A stretch of 64,000 nucleotides of DNA. It comes from CAVQBJ01 sp963724405 (GTDB lineage Bacteria; Actinomycetota; Thermoleophilia; Solirubrobacterales; Solirubrobacteraceae). Shown in pieces: positions 9,884 to 18,483 of the stretch. Every line of letters begins with the position of its first letter. The first letter of the stretch is position 1. The position numbers and the translations under genes were made by a program. The notes below the pieces were generated by a model. The model did not search any database, was not told the DNA's origin, and saw only the letters and a program-made list of their open reading frames with translations. The stretch spans positions 623,790 through 687,789 of the forward strand of contig CAVRUQ010000011.1 of NCBI GenBank assembly GCA_963724405.1, read 5' to 3'.

Positions 9884-10875
9884 GCCAGGTGCGGAATCCT
9901 AGGGGCGGCCCGGCCCGTCCGCGCGCCGTGGTCGCGCTGGGTGGCAACGCGCTCCTGCGGCGGGGAGAGCCGCTCGAGGCGGCCAGTCAGGCGCGCGCGG
10001 CGCGCGCGGCGGCGGGCATCCTGGCCCGCGCGTCCTCGTCGTACCAGCTCATCCTGACCCACGGCAACGGCCCGCAGGTGGGGCTGCTGGCGCTGATGAG
10101 CGACGCCTACACCGGGACGACGCCGTACCCGCTCGACGTCCTTGGCTCGGAGACCGAGGGTCAGATCGGATATGTCCTCGAGCTCGCGCTGGAGAACGCC
10201 GTTCCGCGCCAGGAGGCCGTCACCCTGCTCACGCGTGTCGTGGTGGACGACGACGACCCGGCCTTCTCTGCGCCGTCGAAGTTCATCGGCCCGGTGTACT
10301 CGGAGAGCGACGCGCGCTCTCTGGCCGAACAGCATCACTGGACGGTCAAGCCTGACGGGGACGCCTGGCGGCGCGTCGTTCCCTCACCGCAGCCCCGACG
10401 CGTCGTGCAGCTCGACGCGATCGAGCGGCTGCTGGACGGCGGCTTCCTCGTGATCTGCGTGGGCGGCGGGGGCATCCCCGTCGTCGAGGACGGCTCCGGG
10501 CACCAGCGGGGGGTCGAGGCGGTCATCGACAAGGACCTCGCCTCGGCGCTGCTGGCCGGCGACCTGGGCGTCGAGACGCTCGTGCTGGCGACTGACGTGG
10601 GGGCCGTCTACGACGGCTACGGCACTCCGGAGCAGCGCGCGATCCAGCGCGCCACGCCGAAGAGCCTGCGAGCGCGCGACTTCGCGGCGGGGTCGATGGG
10701 GCCCAAGGTCGAGGCGGTGTGCCGCTTCGTGGAGCGCACGGGCGCTCGCGCGGCCATCGGCAGCTTGCAGGAAATCGACGGTCTACTGAGCGGACGCGCC
10801 GGCACCCAGGTACTGCCGGATGTGCCCGACTTCACACGCGCAGAAATGGGAGCACACAATGTCGGAGCAACTTGA
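9880..10875 (+). CDS. arcC: Carbamate kinase
   Basis: The 331-aa product starts at an ATG overlapping the antiporter stop. It has the amino-acid kinase fold with ALGGNALLRRGEP near the N-terminus, LTHGNGPQVGLL for carbamoyl-phosphate binding, and CVGGGGIPVV and VIDKDLASALLA for nucleotide binding. Length is close to the family norm of about 310. In the arginine deiminase pathway it transfers phosphate from carbamoyl phosphate to ADP, giving ATP, CO2 and ammonia. It overlaps arcA by 17 bases, so the two are probably translationally coupled. Confidence 0.95.
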   Translation: MSQVRNPRGGPARPRAVVALGGNALLRRGEPLEAASQARAARAAAGILARASSSYQLILTHGNGPQVGLLALMSDAYTGTTPYPLDVLGSETEGQIGYVLELALENAVPRQEAVTLLTRVVVDDDDPAFSAPSKFIGPVYSESDARSLAEQHHWTVKPDGDAWRRVVPSPQPRRVVQLDAIERLLDGGFLVICVGGGGIPVVEDGSGHQRGVEAVIDKDLASALLAGDLGVETLVLATDVGAVYDGYGTPEQRAIQRATPKSLRARDFAAGSMGPKVEAVCRFVERTGARAAIGSLQEIDGLLSGRAGTQVLPDVPDFTRAEMGAHNVGAT

Positions 10876-12106
10876 GCGAGCGGTGTCTGTAAGCGTCGAG
10901 TCCGAGGTCGGCACGCTGCGCAAGGTCATCGTGCACCGGCCGGGGCTGGAGCACAAGCGGCTGACGCCAACGAACGCCGAGGAACTGCTGTTCGATGACG
11001 TGATCTGGGTGAAGCGCGCGGAGGAGGAGCACGACGCGTTCTGCAGCGTGATGCGCGACCGCGGGGTGGAGGTCCTTTACGCCGAGCAGCTGCTCACCGA
11101 GGTCCTGGAGCTGGCGGAGGCCCGGGAGTGGATCCTCGATCGCGTGCTCGACGAGCGCCACGTCGGCGTGTACCTGGCCCGCTCGCGACACGACTGGGGC
11201 CGAAGCGCCTCGCCGCGGGAGGTGGCGGATCTGCTGATCGGCGGGATCACCAAGCGCGACCTAGCCGAGGGTGAGGGCTTGACCTACGAGTCCAGCGACC
11301 TCACCGACTTGCTCCTGCCGCCGCTGCCGAACTTCCTCTTCCAGCGGGACCCGTCATGCTGGATCTACGACGGCGTGACGCTGAACCCGATGGCCAAGCC
11401 GGCCCGCCGGCCCGAGACCGTCTTCATGGAGGCCATCTACCGCTGGCATCCGATGTTCCTGGCGGCCGGGAGAGTGCGCGTCTGGCACGGCGGCACCGAG
11501 CAGGACTGGGGTCGCGCGACCGTCGAGGGCGGCGACGTCATGCCCATCGGCAACGGCGCGGTGATGATCGGCATGGGCGAGCGGACGGCTCCGCAGGCGG
11601 TGACGATGATCGCCCGGGAGCTGTTCAAGGCCGGGTCCGCGCGCCTCGTGTTCGCCGTGATGCTGCCGCACTCGCGGCACTACATGCATCTCGACACGGT
11701 CATGACGATGGTCGATCGCGACGTCGTGACGCTGTTCCCCGAGGTGGTCGACGGCGCGCGCGTCTGGTCGATACGCCCCGGAGAGGTGCCGGAGCTGCCG
11801 GTCGTCGAGCGGTTCGACGGCGGCGTGGTGGACGCGCTGCAGCACGCGCTCGGGGTGCCGGAGATACGGACCGTGCCCACCGGCGGCGACTCGTTCGGCA
11901 GCGAGCGTGAGCAGTGGGATGACGGCAACAACCTGCTCTGCCTCGAGCCCGGCGTGGTGATCGCCTACGACCGCAACGTCGCCACCAACACGCGGCTGCG
12001 CAAGGCCGGGATCGAGGTCATCACCGTGTCCGGGTCCGAGCTCGGGCGTGGCCGCGGTGGCTCTCACTGCATGAGCTGTCCCGTCCAACGGGACGCCGCC
12101 TTCTAG
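10859..12106 (+). CDS. arcA: Arginine deiminase
   Basis: The start is taken at ATG 10859, with GGGAG eight bases upstream, giving 415 aa. Visible family motifs are NFLFQRDPS, EGGDVMPIGNGAVMIGM, the His-Asp pair in HYMHLDTVMTM, and the C-terminal GRGGSHCMSCP with nucleophile Cys404. The enzyme hydrolyses arginine to citrulline and ammonium in the cytoplasm. All catalytic regions are intact and the length is typical. It lies between arcC (17-base overlap) and arcB (3-base gap). Confidence 0.96.
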   Translation: MSEQLERAVSVSVESEVGTLRKVIVHRPGLEHKRLTPTNAEELLFDDVIWVKRAEEEHDAFCSVMRDRGVEVLYAEQLLTEVLELAEAREWILDRVLDERHVGVYLARSRHDWGRSASPREVADLLIGGITKRDLAEGEGLTYESSDLTDLLLPPLPNFLFQRDPSCWIYDGVTLNPMAKPARRPETVFMEAIYRWHPMFLAAGRVRVWHGGTEQDWGRATVEGGDVMPIGNGAVMIGMGERTAPQAVTMIARELFKAGSARLVFAVMLPHSRHYMHLDTVMTMVDRDVVTLFPEVVDGARVWSIRPGEVPELPVVERFDGGVVDALQHALGVPEIRTVPTGGDSFGSEREQWDDGNNLLCLEPGVVIAYDRNVATNTRLRKAGIEVITVSGSELGRGRGGSHCMSCPVQRDAAF

Positions 12107-12109
12107 GCC

Positions 12110-13111
12110 ATGTACAACCTGCGCAACCGCAGCTTCCTCAAGGAGATCGACTTCACGGCGCGCGAGCTCGGGCACCTGCTCGAGCTCGCGCGGGCGCTGA
12201 AGACCGTGAAGTACGCGGGCACCGAGGTGCCGCGCCTGCGCGGCAAGGAGATCGCGCTCATCTTCGAGAAGACCTCGACGCGCACGCGTTCGGCGTTCGA
12301 GGTGGCCGCCTACGACCAGGGCGCGCACGTGACCTACCTCGACCCCAGCGGCTCGCAGCTGGGGCACAAGGAGTCGATCGCCGATACGGCGCGCGTGCTC
12401 GGCCGGATGTATGACGCGATCGAGTTTCGCGGCTCCGCGCAAAGCGACGTCGAGGAGTTGGCGGAGAACGCCGGCGTGCCCGTCTACAACGGGCTGACCG
12501 ACGAATGGCACCCGACCCAGATGCTGGCCGACTTCCTCACGATGCACGAATCGAGCCACCGGCCGTATGACGCGCAGACGTACACCTACATGGGCGACGC
12601 CCGCAGCAACATGGGGCGGTCGCTGCTTGTGATGGGGGCGATCATGGGCGCCGACGTGCGGATCTGCGCGCCCGAGCAGCTGTGGCCGCCGGCCGAGGTG
12701 CGGACCCTCGCCTCCGACCGGGCCGAGCGTTCGGGCGCCCGGATCACCCTGAGCGAGGATCTCGACAAGGCGCTGAAGGGCACCGACTTCATCTACACCG
12801 ACATCTGGGTCTCGATGGGTGAGCCCAAGGAGGACTGGGCCGAGCGTGTCCGCCTGTTGTCGCCCTACCAGGTCAATCGCGCCGCGCTGGAGCGCACCGG
12901 CAACCCCCGGGTGAAGTTCATGCACTGCCTGCCGGCCTTTCATGACGAGAACACCGAGGTCGGCCGCGAGGTCATGGAGCAGACGGGCCTGAAGGACGGG
13001 CTGGAGGTGACCAACGACGTGTTCCAGTCGCCGGCCAGCATCGTCTTCGATCAGGCCGAGAACCGCCTGCACACGATCAAGGCGATTCTCGTGGCCACGA
13101 TCGGGTCGTAG
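12110..13111 (+). CDS. arcB: Ornithine carbamoyltransferase (catabolic context)
   Basis: The 333-aa product has FEKTSTRTRSAFEV (STRTR at 56-60, carbamoyl-phosphate site), DEWHPTQMLADFLTM, and HCLPAF with the ornithine-site Cys. Length and motifs are those of ornithine carbamoyltransferases. Placement between arginine deiminase and a downstream transporter indicates the catabolic direction, phosphorolysis of citrulline to ornithine and carbamoyl phosphate, feeding carbamate kinase. An anabolic argF role cannot be excluded from sequence. Confidence 0.93.
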   Translation: MYNLRNRSFLKEIDFTARELGHLLELARALKTVKYAGTEVPRLRGKEIALIFEKTSTRTRSAFEVAAYDQGAHVTYLDPSGSQLGHKESIADTARVLGRMYDAIEFRGSAQSDVEELAENAGVPVYNGLTDEWHPTQMLADFLTMHESSHRPYDAQTYTYMGDARSNMGRSLLVMGAIMGADVRICAPEQLWPPAEVRTLASDRAERSGARITLSEDLDKALKGTDFIYTDIWVSMGEPKEDWAERVRLLSPYQVNRAALERTGNPRVKFMHCLPAFHDENTEVGREVMEQTGLKDGLEVTNDVFQSPASIVFDQAENRLHTIKAILVATIGS

Positions 13112-13127
13112 GAGAGGGGCGAGCGCG

Positions 13128-14378
13128 GTGTTCAACGGCGCCAACACGGCCTTCATGTTGCTGGCCGCTGCCCTGGTGATGCTCATGACGCCGGGACTGG
13201 CGTTCTTCTACGGCGGGCTCGTCGGTCGGTCGAACACGCTGACGATCATGGTTCAGAGCTTTGCGTCGCTCGGGGTCACCACCGTCCTGTGGTGGCTCGT
13301 CGGCTATTCGCTTTGCTTCAGCGGCGGCGCGGATGGGCTCTACGGGAACTTCCACTACGCACTGCTCCGCCACGTCGGCGTGAACTCGATCTACGCGCCG
13401 TCGCAGATCCCCCTGGTCGTCTTCATCGCCTACCAGCTGATGTTCGCCATCATCACGCCGGCCCTGATCACGGGCGCGTTCGCCAATCGCGTGCGGTTCC
13501 GCGCGTACCTCCTGTTCCTCGTCGTCTGGCAGCTCGCCGTCTACTACCCGTTCGTCCACATGATCTGGGGCGGCGGTCTGCTCGAGCACTGGGGCGTGCG
13601 CGACTTCGCCGGCGGGATCGTCGTGCATGCCAGCGCCGGGTTTGCCGGACTGGCCTCGGTCCTCTATGTGGGCCGGCGGAAGTTCTTCGACTCGCCGCAC
13701 AACATCCCGTTCATCGCGCTCGGCGTCGGCCTGCTCTGGTTCGGCTGGTACGGCTTCAACGCAGGCAGCGAGCTGAAGGTCGATGGCGTTGCCGCGATCG
13801 CCTTCCTCAACACGACCCTCGCCGCCGCCTTCGCGTCACTCACCTGGCTGCTCCTGGAGTGGGTCAGCGCCAGGAAGCCAAACTTCGTCGGACTCCTGAG
13901 CGGCGCCGTCGCCGGCCTCGCCGCCGTCACGCCGGCGTGCGGCTATGTTCCCATTTGGGCGGCCGTCGTCATCGGTATCGCCGCCGGCGCCGTCTGCTAC
14001 TCCGCCATCGCGCTGAAGAACAGGCTGGGATGGGATGACGCCCTCGATGTCTGGGGGGTTCATGGCGTGGGCGGGCTGCTGGGCATCGTCCTACTCGGGG
14101 CCTTCGCCAGCACCGCCATCAACCCGGCCGGAGCCCAGGGGCTGATCCACGGCGGAGGCGCGTTCTTCGCCAAGGAGCTCGCCGCCGGAGCCGGTTGCGC
14201 CGCCTATGCCTTTGTCTTCACCGGCGCGATGCTGCGCCTGATCAACCTGATCACGCCGGTGCACGTGGGCACGGAGGAGGAGCGGGGGCTCGATGCCGCG
14301 GAGCTCGGCGAGGCGGCCTACACGTTCGACCCACCGACCTCCGCGACGAAATCGAAGGCCGCCGCGGCGAGCGGCTGA
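13128..14378 (+). CDS. amt: Ammonium transporter (Amt family)
   Basis: A GTG start at 13128 follows GGAGAGGGG. The 416-aa protein has about 11 membrane helices. It keeps Asp159 in RDFAGGIVVHASAG, the first twin histidine (His167) and the second in WGVHGVGG, so the conduction pathway looks functional. The cytoplasmic tail is short and ends in lysine/alanine. No glnK/PII gene follows, unlike the usual amt-glnK pairing. It sits 16 bases behind arcB in the arc operon, which suggests handling of the ammonium released by arginine deiminase and carbamate kinase. Direction of net flux is an open question. Confidence 0.9.
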   Translation: MFNGANTAFMLLAAALVMLMTPGLAFFYGGLVGRSNTLTIMVQSFASLGVTTVLWWLVGYSLCFSGGADGLYGNFHYALLRHVGVNSIYAPSQIPLVVFIAYQLMFAIITPALITGAFANRVRFRAYLLFLVVWQLAVYYPFVHMIWGGGLLEHWGVRDFAGGIVVHASAGFAGLASVLYVGRRKFFDSPHNIPFIALGVGLLWFGWYGFNAGSELKVDGVAAIAFLNTTLAAAFASLTWLLLEWVSARKPNFVGLLSGAVAGLAAVTPACGYVPIWAAVVIGIAAGAVCYSAIALKNRLGWDDALDVWGVHGVGGLLGIVLLGAFASTAINPAGAQGLIHGGGAFFAKELAAGAGCAAYAFVFTGAMLRLINLITPVHVGTEEERGLDAAELGEAAYTFDPPTSATKSKAAAASG

Positions 14379-14574
14379 GGCGGCGTGGCGAGAGGCGCCG
14401 TCAGGCCCCCCCTGAAGCTCGAGCCCGTACCCGAATCGATCGACCGTGGCCTGCACGACGGTGCCGCGGACGTGCCCGTTGTTGGGCAACGGCGTAACAA
14501 CCCGCAGCGCATCCGTGACCTTGCACCGTCGTGCGCCGAGCCGCCCTGGCAAACACTGATCGCCGTGACCGCGG

Positions 14575-14899
14575 CCGAGTCACGACACCGAGTGAGCGCC
14601 CTGGCATGTGATCAGGCCGATCACAAGTGGTTCAGCCGCATCTGCGTTGCCGCGTGCTCGGCCACACGCTGATGGACATCGACCCGCAGTACCCGCAGGT
14701 CGATGTGGACCAGCTGAAGGATCTGGCCGACACGAAGGGTGGTCTTGGAGGCCGAGGCACTGGACGGCGCGGCGGCCGACCCGTTCCAGACCGAGCTCGC
14801 GGCCGAGGCAGAACAGGCCGAGGCCCGCCAGGAACGCCAGCGACAGCGGAAGGCAAACAAGGCCGTAAGGCCCGGGCCCAGGCCCAGGCCAAGGCGTAG
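14575..14899 (+). pseudogene. Polyphosphate kinase 2 (PPK2), C-terminal remnant
   Basis: Pieces in different frames join into a PPK2 C-terminus: DTE(W)APWHVI, ADHKWFSRICVAA, LGHTLMDIDPQYPQVDVDQL with KDLADTK, then an Ala/Glu/Lys-rich tail ending at the TAG 14897-14899. At least three frameshifts separate them and the catalytic N-terminal two thirds is absent. PPK2 enzymes interconvert polyphosphate and nucleotides; this copy is dead. It lies between amt and the second P-type ATPase. Confidence 0.65.
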
Positions 14900-14936
14900 C
14901 CGTCATCAGCATCGCGTCAGACAGGAGACAGACCTC

Positions 14937-17708
14937 ATGGCTACCACCAAGGCCCGACCGCCGGCCGGCGCGGCGTCAGCGACCACGTCGTGGTATTCGC
15001 TGACGCCCGACCGAGTCGCAACCCAGCTCGCCGTTGACCCCGCCGCGGGTCTGACCAGCGCGCGCGCGGCCGAACTGCTGGAGAAGAGCGGCCCCAACGC
15101 GCTGCCCGAGGAGAAGCCCAAGGCCGGGTGGCGGCGCTTCCTGGATGAGTACCGCACCTTCATGCAGGCCATCCTCGTCGGCGCCGCCGTCGTGTCGCTG
15201 CTGATCGCCGAGTGGAGCACCGCGGCGCTGCTGTTCGTCCTGACGGTGCTCAACGCCGTCATCGGACTCCGCGAGGAGGGCAAGGCCGAGAGCGCGATGA
15301 ACGCGCTGAAGTCGATGATGAAGGCCTCCGCGCGGGTGCGCCGCGACGGTGCCGAGGCGTCGATCCCCGCCGATCAGGTGGTGGTCAGCGACATCGTGCT
15401 GCTCACCGCCGGTGACCAGGTGCCCGCGGACGGGCGCATCATCGAGGCCAACTCGTTGCAGATCGATGAGTCGGCGCTGACCGGGGAGAGCACGCCGGCC
15501 GCCAAGGGCGCCGGCACCCTCGACGGTGCCGACCTGGGACCGGGCGACCAGTCCGACATGGCGTTCATGAACACCCCCGTCACGCACGGCAGCGGCGTGA
15601 TGATCGTCACCGGCACGGGTGCTGACACGCAGGTGGGCCGGATCTCCGGGCTGCTGAAGGCCACGACCTCCGAAGAGACGCCGCTGAACAAGCAGCTGAC
15701 GCGGATGACCCAGTGGATCGCCCTGGCGGCGCTGGCGACCATGATCGTAATGTTCGCGCTCGGTCTCTCGCGTGGGGAGTCGGGCAAGGTGCTGTTCGTC
15801 ACCGCGATCGCGCTGTCCATCGCGGCGATCCCCGAGGCGCTGCCGACGGTGGTGCAGGTGATCCTGTCGCTCGGCGCCGTCGGTCTGGCCAGGCGTAACG
15901 CCATCGTGAAGAACCTGTCTTCGGTGGAGACGCTCGGCTCCACGTCGGCGATCAACTCCGATAAGACCGGGACGCTGACGATGAACCAGATGACCGCCGT
16001 GGAGGTGGTGCGCCCGCCCGACGACCGCTACTCGATCACGGGCACGGGCTACGGCCTGGAGGGCGCGGTGCAGCACACCGTCGGGTCCTCAGCCTCGATC
16101 GACGACGCGATCATGCCGTTCATCGTGGCGTCCGACGCCGAGCTGGTTCACGGCGAAGTCGTCGGGGACCCGACCGAGGGCGCGCTGCTCGTGCTCGGGT
16201 CCAAGGCGGGGCTTAATATCGACGGCTGCCGCGAGAAGTACCCGCGCGTGGCCACGCTGCCGTTCGATCCGACTTACAAGCTGATGGCGACGTTTACCGA
16301 GGCGATCGACGCGGCCGGCCAGAAGGTGGTCCGCTGCTTTGTCAAGGGTGCCGCCCCGGCCGTGATGAGCCGCACGGCAACGGCCTTGTCCGGCGATCAG
16401 AGCGTTCCGTGGGACGACGAGCACCAGAAGCAGGGTGCGGCGCAGGTGCAGCGCCTGGAAGGGCAGGGTCTGCGTGTCATGGCGGCGGCGGTCAAGGATA
16501 TTGAGCCCGCGTCCTTCGACGCGGACGGCGATCTGCTCGCTTACGTCAGCGACGTCGAGATCACCTCACTCGTCGGTATGGTCGATCCGCCGCGCGCGGA
16601 GTCCAAGGCCGCGGTGGCACAGGCGCAGTCCGCACACATCCGCGTGCGCATGATCACCGGCGACGACGTGATCACCGGGTCGGCGATCGCCGAGCAGCTC
16701 GGCATCCCCGGCGAGGCGATCCTCGGCGCCGACTTCGCCGCGCTGCCCGAAGACGAGCGGCTGTCGCGGATCGATGAGATCGGCGTCGTCGGACGCGTGG
16801 CGCCTGAGCACAAGGCGCTGCTCGTCGAGACGCTGCGCAAGAAGGGCGACGTGGTCGCGATGACCGGTGACGGCGTCAACGACGCGCCGGCGATCAAGGC
16901 GGCCGACATCGGGATCGCGATGGGCACAGGTACCGAGGTAGCCAAGAACGCCAGTCGCATGATCCTGTCCGACGACAACTTCGCGACGATCGTGTTCGCC
17001 GTCGAGCAGGGCCGCAAGCTCTACGACAACCTCATGAAGTACGTGCGCTTCATCCTCATAACGCTTGTCGCGTTCGTGCTGACGTTTCTCGGCGCGACGC
17101 TGCTGAACATCGCCGCCGGGCAGCCGTTCACGCCCGGGCAGATCCTGTGGATCAACTTCCTGATCGACATGCCGCTGGGCATCGCGCTGGGCTTCGACCT
17201 GGAGACACCAGGCCTGATGAAGCGGCTGCCGCGACCGCGAAAGCAGCCGATCGTCAACGCCCGCGTGATCAGGATGGCGGTCCTCACCGGCGGGTTCATG
17301 GCTGTGTGCCTGCTGATCCTCATCAGCTACGGGACCTCCACCCTTCACAGCGCTGCGGTGGCGAGCACGCTTTCGATCACGGCCTTCGCGTTCTTCCGGA
17401 TCATCTGCACGTACGAGAGCCGGAGCCTGACCGACTCGGTGTTCCGCCGCTCGACGTTTGATTGCAAGCAGATCAACTGGATCTCTCTTGGCGAGATCGT
17501 GCTCGCGCTGTTGGTCGTCGAGTTCGACGTCCTGCAGCGGCTGCTCGGAACAACGCGCCTACACGGCAGCAGGCAGTGGACGCTGGCCGTCGCGCCCGCC
17601 GTCGCGCTCTTCGTCCTGTGGGAGATCGGCAAGCTGATCGCGCGGTCCCGTCAACATGCCCCCGCGCCCGCTTCGGCCTCGGCCTCGGCGAAGGTGGGCA
17701 CAAGTTGA
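14937..17708 (+). CDS. Cation-transporting P-type ATPase (intact)
   Basis: I start at ATG 14937, with GGAG ten bases upstream; the open frame further upstream covers the PPK2 remnant. The 923-aa product shows the N-terminal cation-ATPase domain, TGES (182-185), PEALP in M4 (299-303), the phosphorylation site NSDKTGTLT with Asp342, and MTGDGVNDAPAIKAADIGIA, then C-terminal membrane helices. CTDKTGT or CSDKTGT is usual; the Asn before Ser is mildly unusual. PEALP and overall layout put it in the P2 (Ca2+/H+/Na+-type) group, ion undetermined. It is not the repaired twin of the 3.8-6.6 kb pump; the two differ clearly in sequence. Confidence 0.92.
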   Translation: MATTKARPPAGAASATTSWYSLTPDRVATQLAVDPAAGLTSARAAELLEKSGPNALPEEKPKAGWRRFLDEYRTFMQAILVGAAVVSLLIAEWSTAALLFVLTVLNAVIGLREEGKAESAMNALKSMMKASARVRRDGAEASIPADQVVVSDIVLLTAGDQVPADGRIIEANSLQIDESALTGESTPAAKGAGTLDGADLGPGDQSDMAFMNTPVTHGSGVMIVTGTGADTQVGRISGLLKATTSEETPLNKQLTRMTQWIALAALATMIVMFALGLSRGESGKVLFVTAIALSIAAIPEALPTVVQVILSLGAVGLARRNAIVKNLSSVETLGSTSAINSDKTGTLTMNQMTAVEVVRPPDDRYSITGTGYGLEGAVQHTVGSSASIDDAIMPFIVASDAELVHGEVVGDPTEGALLVLGSKAGLNIDGCREKYPRVATLPFDPTYKLMATFTEAIDAAGQKVVRCFVKGAAPAVMSRTATALSGDQSVPWDDEHQKQGAAQVQRLEGQGLRVMAAAVKDIEPASFDADGDLLAYVSDVEITSLVGMVDPPRAESKAAVAQAQSAHIRVRMITGDDVITGSAIAEQLGIPGEAILGADFAALPEDERLSRIDEIGVVGRVAPEHKALLVETLRKKGDVVAMTGDGVNDAPAIKAADIGIAMGTGTEVAKNASRMILSDDNFATIVFAVEQGRKLYDNLMKYVRFILITLVAFVLTFLGATLLNIAAGQPFTPGQILWINFLIDMPLGIALGFDLETPGLMKRLPRPRKQPIVNARVIRMAVLTGGFMAVCLLILISYGTSTLHSAAVASTLSITAFAFFRIICTYESRSLTDSVFRRSTFDCKQINWISLGEIVLALLVVEFDVLQRLLGTTRLHGSRQWTLAVAPAVALFVLWEIGKLIARSRQHAPAPASASASAKVGTS

Positions 17709-17817
17709 CCGCTGCGGCAGCGCGCCGCTACGCCGAACGCGTTCACGCGGGCGTCCCGGACCGCTCGGCGATGCCGCCTAGCCGTAACACCGAGTTTGTC
17801 AAGCCGCACATCCTCGC

Positions 17818-17843
17818 AAGACCGCCCGTTTGCGGGGAGTCTT
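17818..17843 (-). terminator. Hairpin downstream of tRNA-Thr fragment
   Basis: AAGAC...GTCTT arms enclose CCCG/CGGG with a two-base internal mismatch. It sits just beyond the 3' end of the minus-strand tRNA-Thr remnant, where a tRNA terminator is expected. Confidence 0.5.
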
Positions 17844-17846
17844 CGA

Positions 17847-17886
17847 AGCCGGAGACGGGACTTGAACCCGTGGCCCTTCGCTTACA
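17847..17886 (-). other. tRNA-Thr(TGT) 3' half; probable attachment-site core
   Basis: On the minus strand the anticodon TGT, the T arm (ACGGG-TTCAAGT-CCCGT) and the 3' acceptor strand CTCCGGC are present, but the expected 5' GCCGGAG and D arm are not. Identity to a tRNA begins at the anticodon, as left by tyrosine integrases that recombine between anticodon loop and 3' end. No downstream tandem repeat is seen here, unlike the other remnants. Confidence 0.7.
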
Positions 17887-17999
17887 GGGCGAGGGTTCGG
17901 TTGACTCGACGGAGCTCGTTTTGCCTGCATACGAGCGACTTATGGGTCGGCCCCCGGGGAGCGGTTTTGGGCTGATTTCGGCCCGTTTCGCCGGGATTG

Positions 18000-18025
18000 A
18001 GGACAACGGGGCCGCTCGTTGTCCT
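18000..18025. terminator. 9-bp stem hairpin followed by TTTT
   Basis: AGGACAACG and CGTTGTCCT form a perfect stem with an 8-base loop, followed by TTTT. It lies in the 775-base gap between the ATPase and the ATP-grasp gene, which otherwise holds only the tRNA-Thr remnant. It could be a terminator or a protein-binding palindrome. Confidence 0.4.
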
Positions 18026-18483
18026 TTTCGTTGGCGGTCGGCTGACGGGCTTTCTCGCGCCGACTGGGCCGGCCTCGAGACCCGACGGGGGCGGCTGCCC
18101 TGGGGGCGGCACGGCTCTGCCGGTACCTGCCAACCGCGCCTAACGCGACGCGCGTCGACCGGCAAACGCGGCGTACTAAAGAACCGTGCCGGTGAGGCCG
18201 ATGACCGGGACGCGCCGCGACGTCCGATTCGTCCATGCATGACGCGACGCTGACCGTCCCGCGCCCAGACTCCACGCCGGCGCCCCCTTCCGGCGTGGAG
18301 TCCGCGCGCCAGCACCGCCGCCCGAAACGCGCCTCCCAGCCAGCCAACTGCTCCCCCGCTTGCCGCGCGAAGCGAGTACGCCGACGAGCGAGACGGGGCG
18401 CCGCACCCGCCTGGAGGTGCAGGCAGGTCCAGTACCGAAGGCGGGTCCCGCCCTTCGGGGCAGCAGCTGGGAGACTGGCTGGC

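Noticed and set aside
11354..13186. Long minus-strand open frame opposite arcA and arcB
   Set aside because: It is antisense to two well-supported enzymes; its His/Arg/Val-rich composition is the mirror of high-GC codon use.
14739..14936. N-terminal extension of the second P-type ATPase
   Set aside because: This in-frame stretch encodes the tail of the PPK2 remnant; the ATG at 14937 has a proper ribosome site and starts the ATPase domain.
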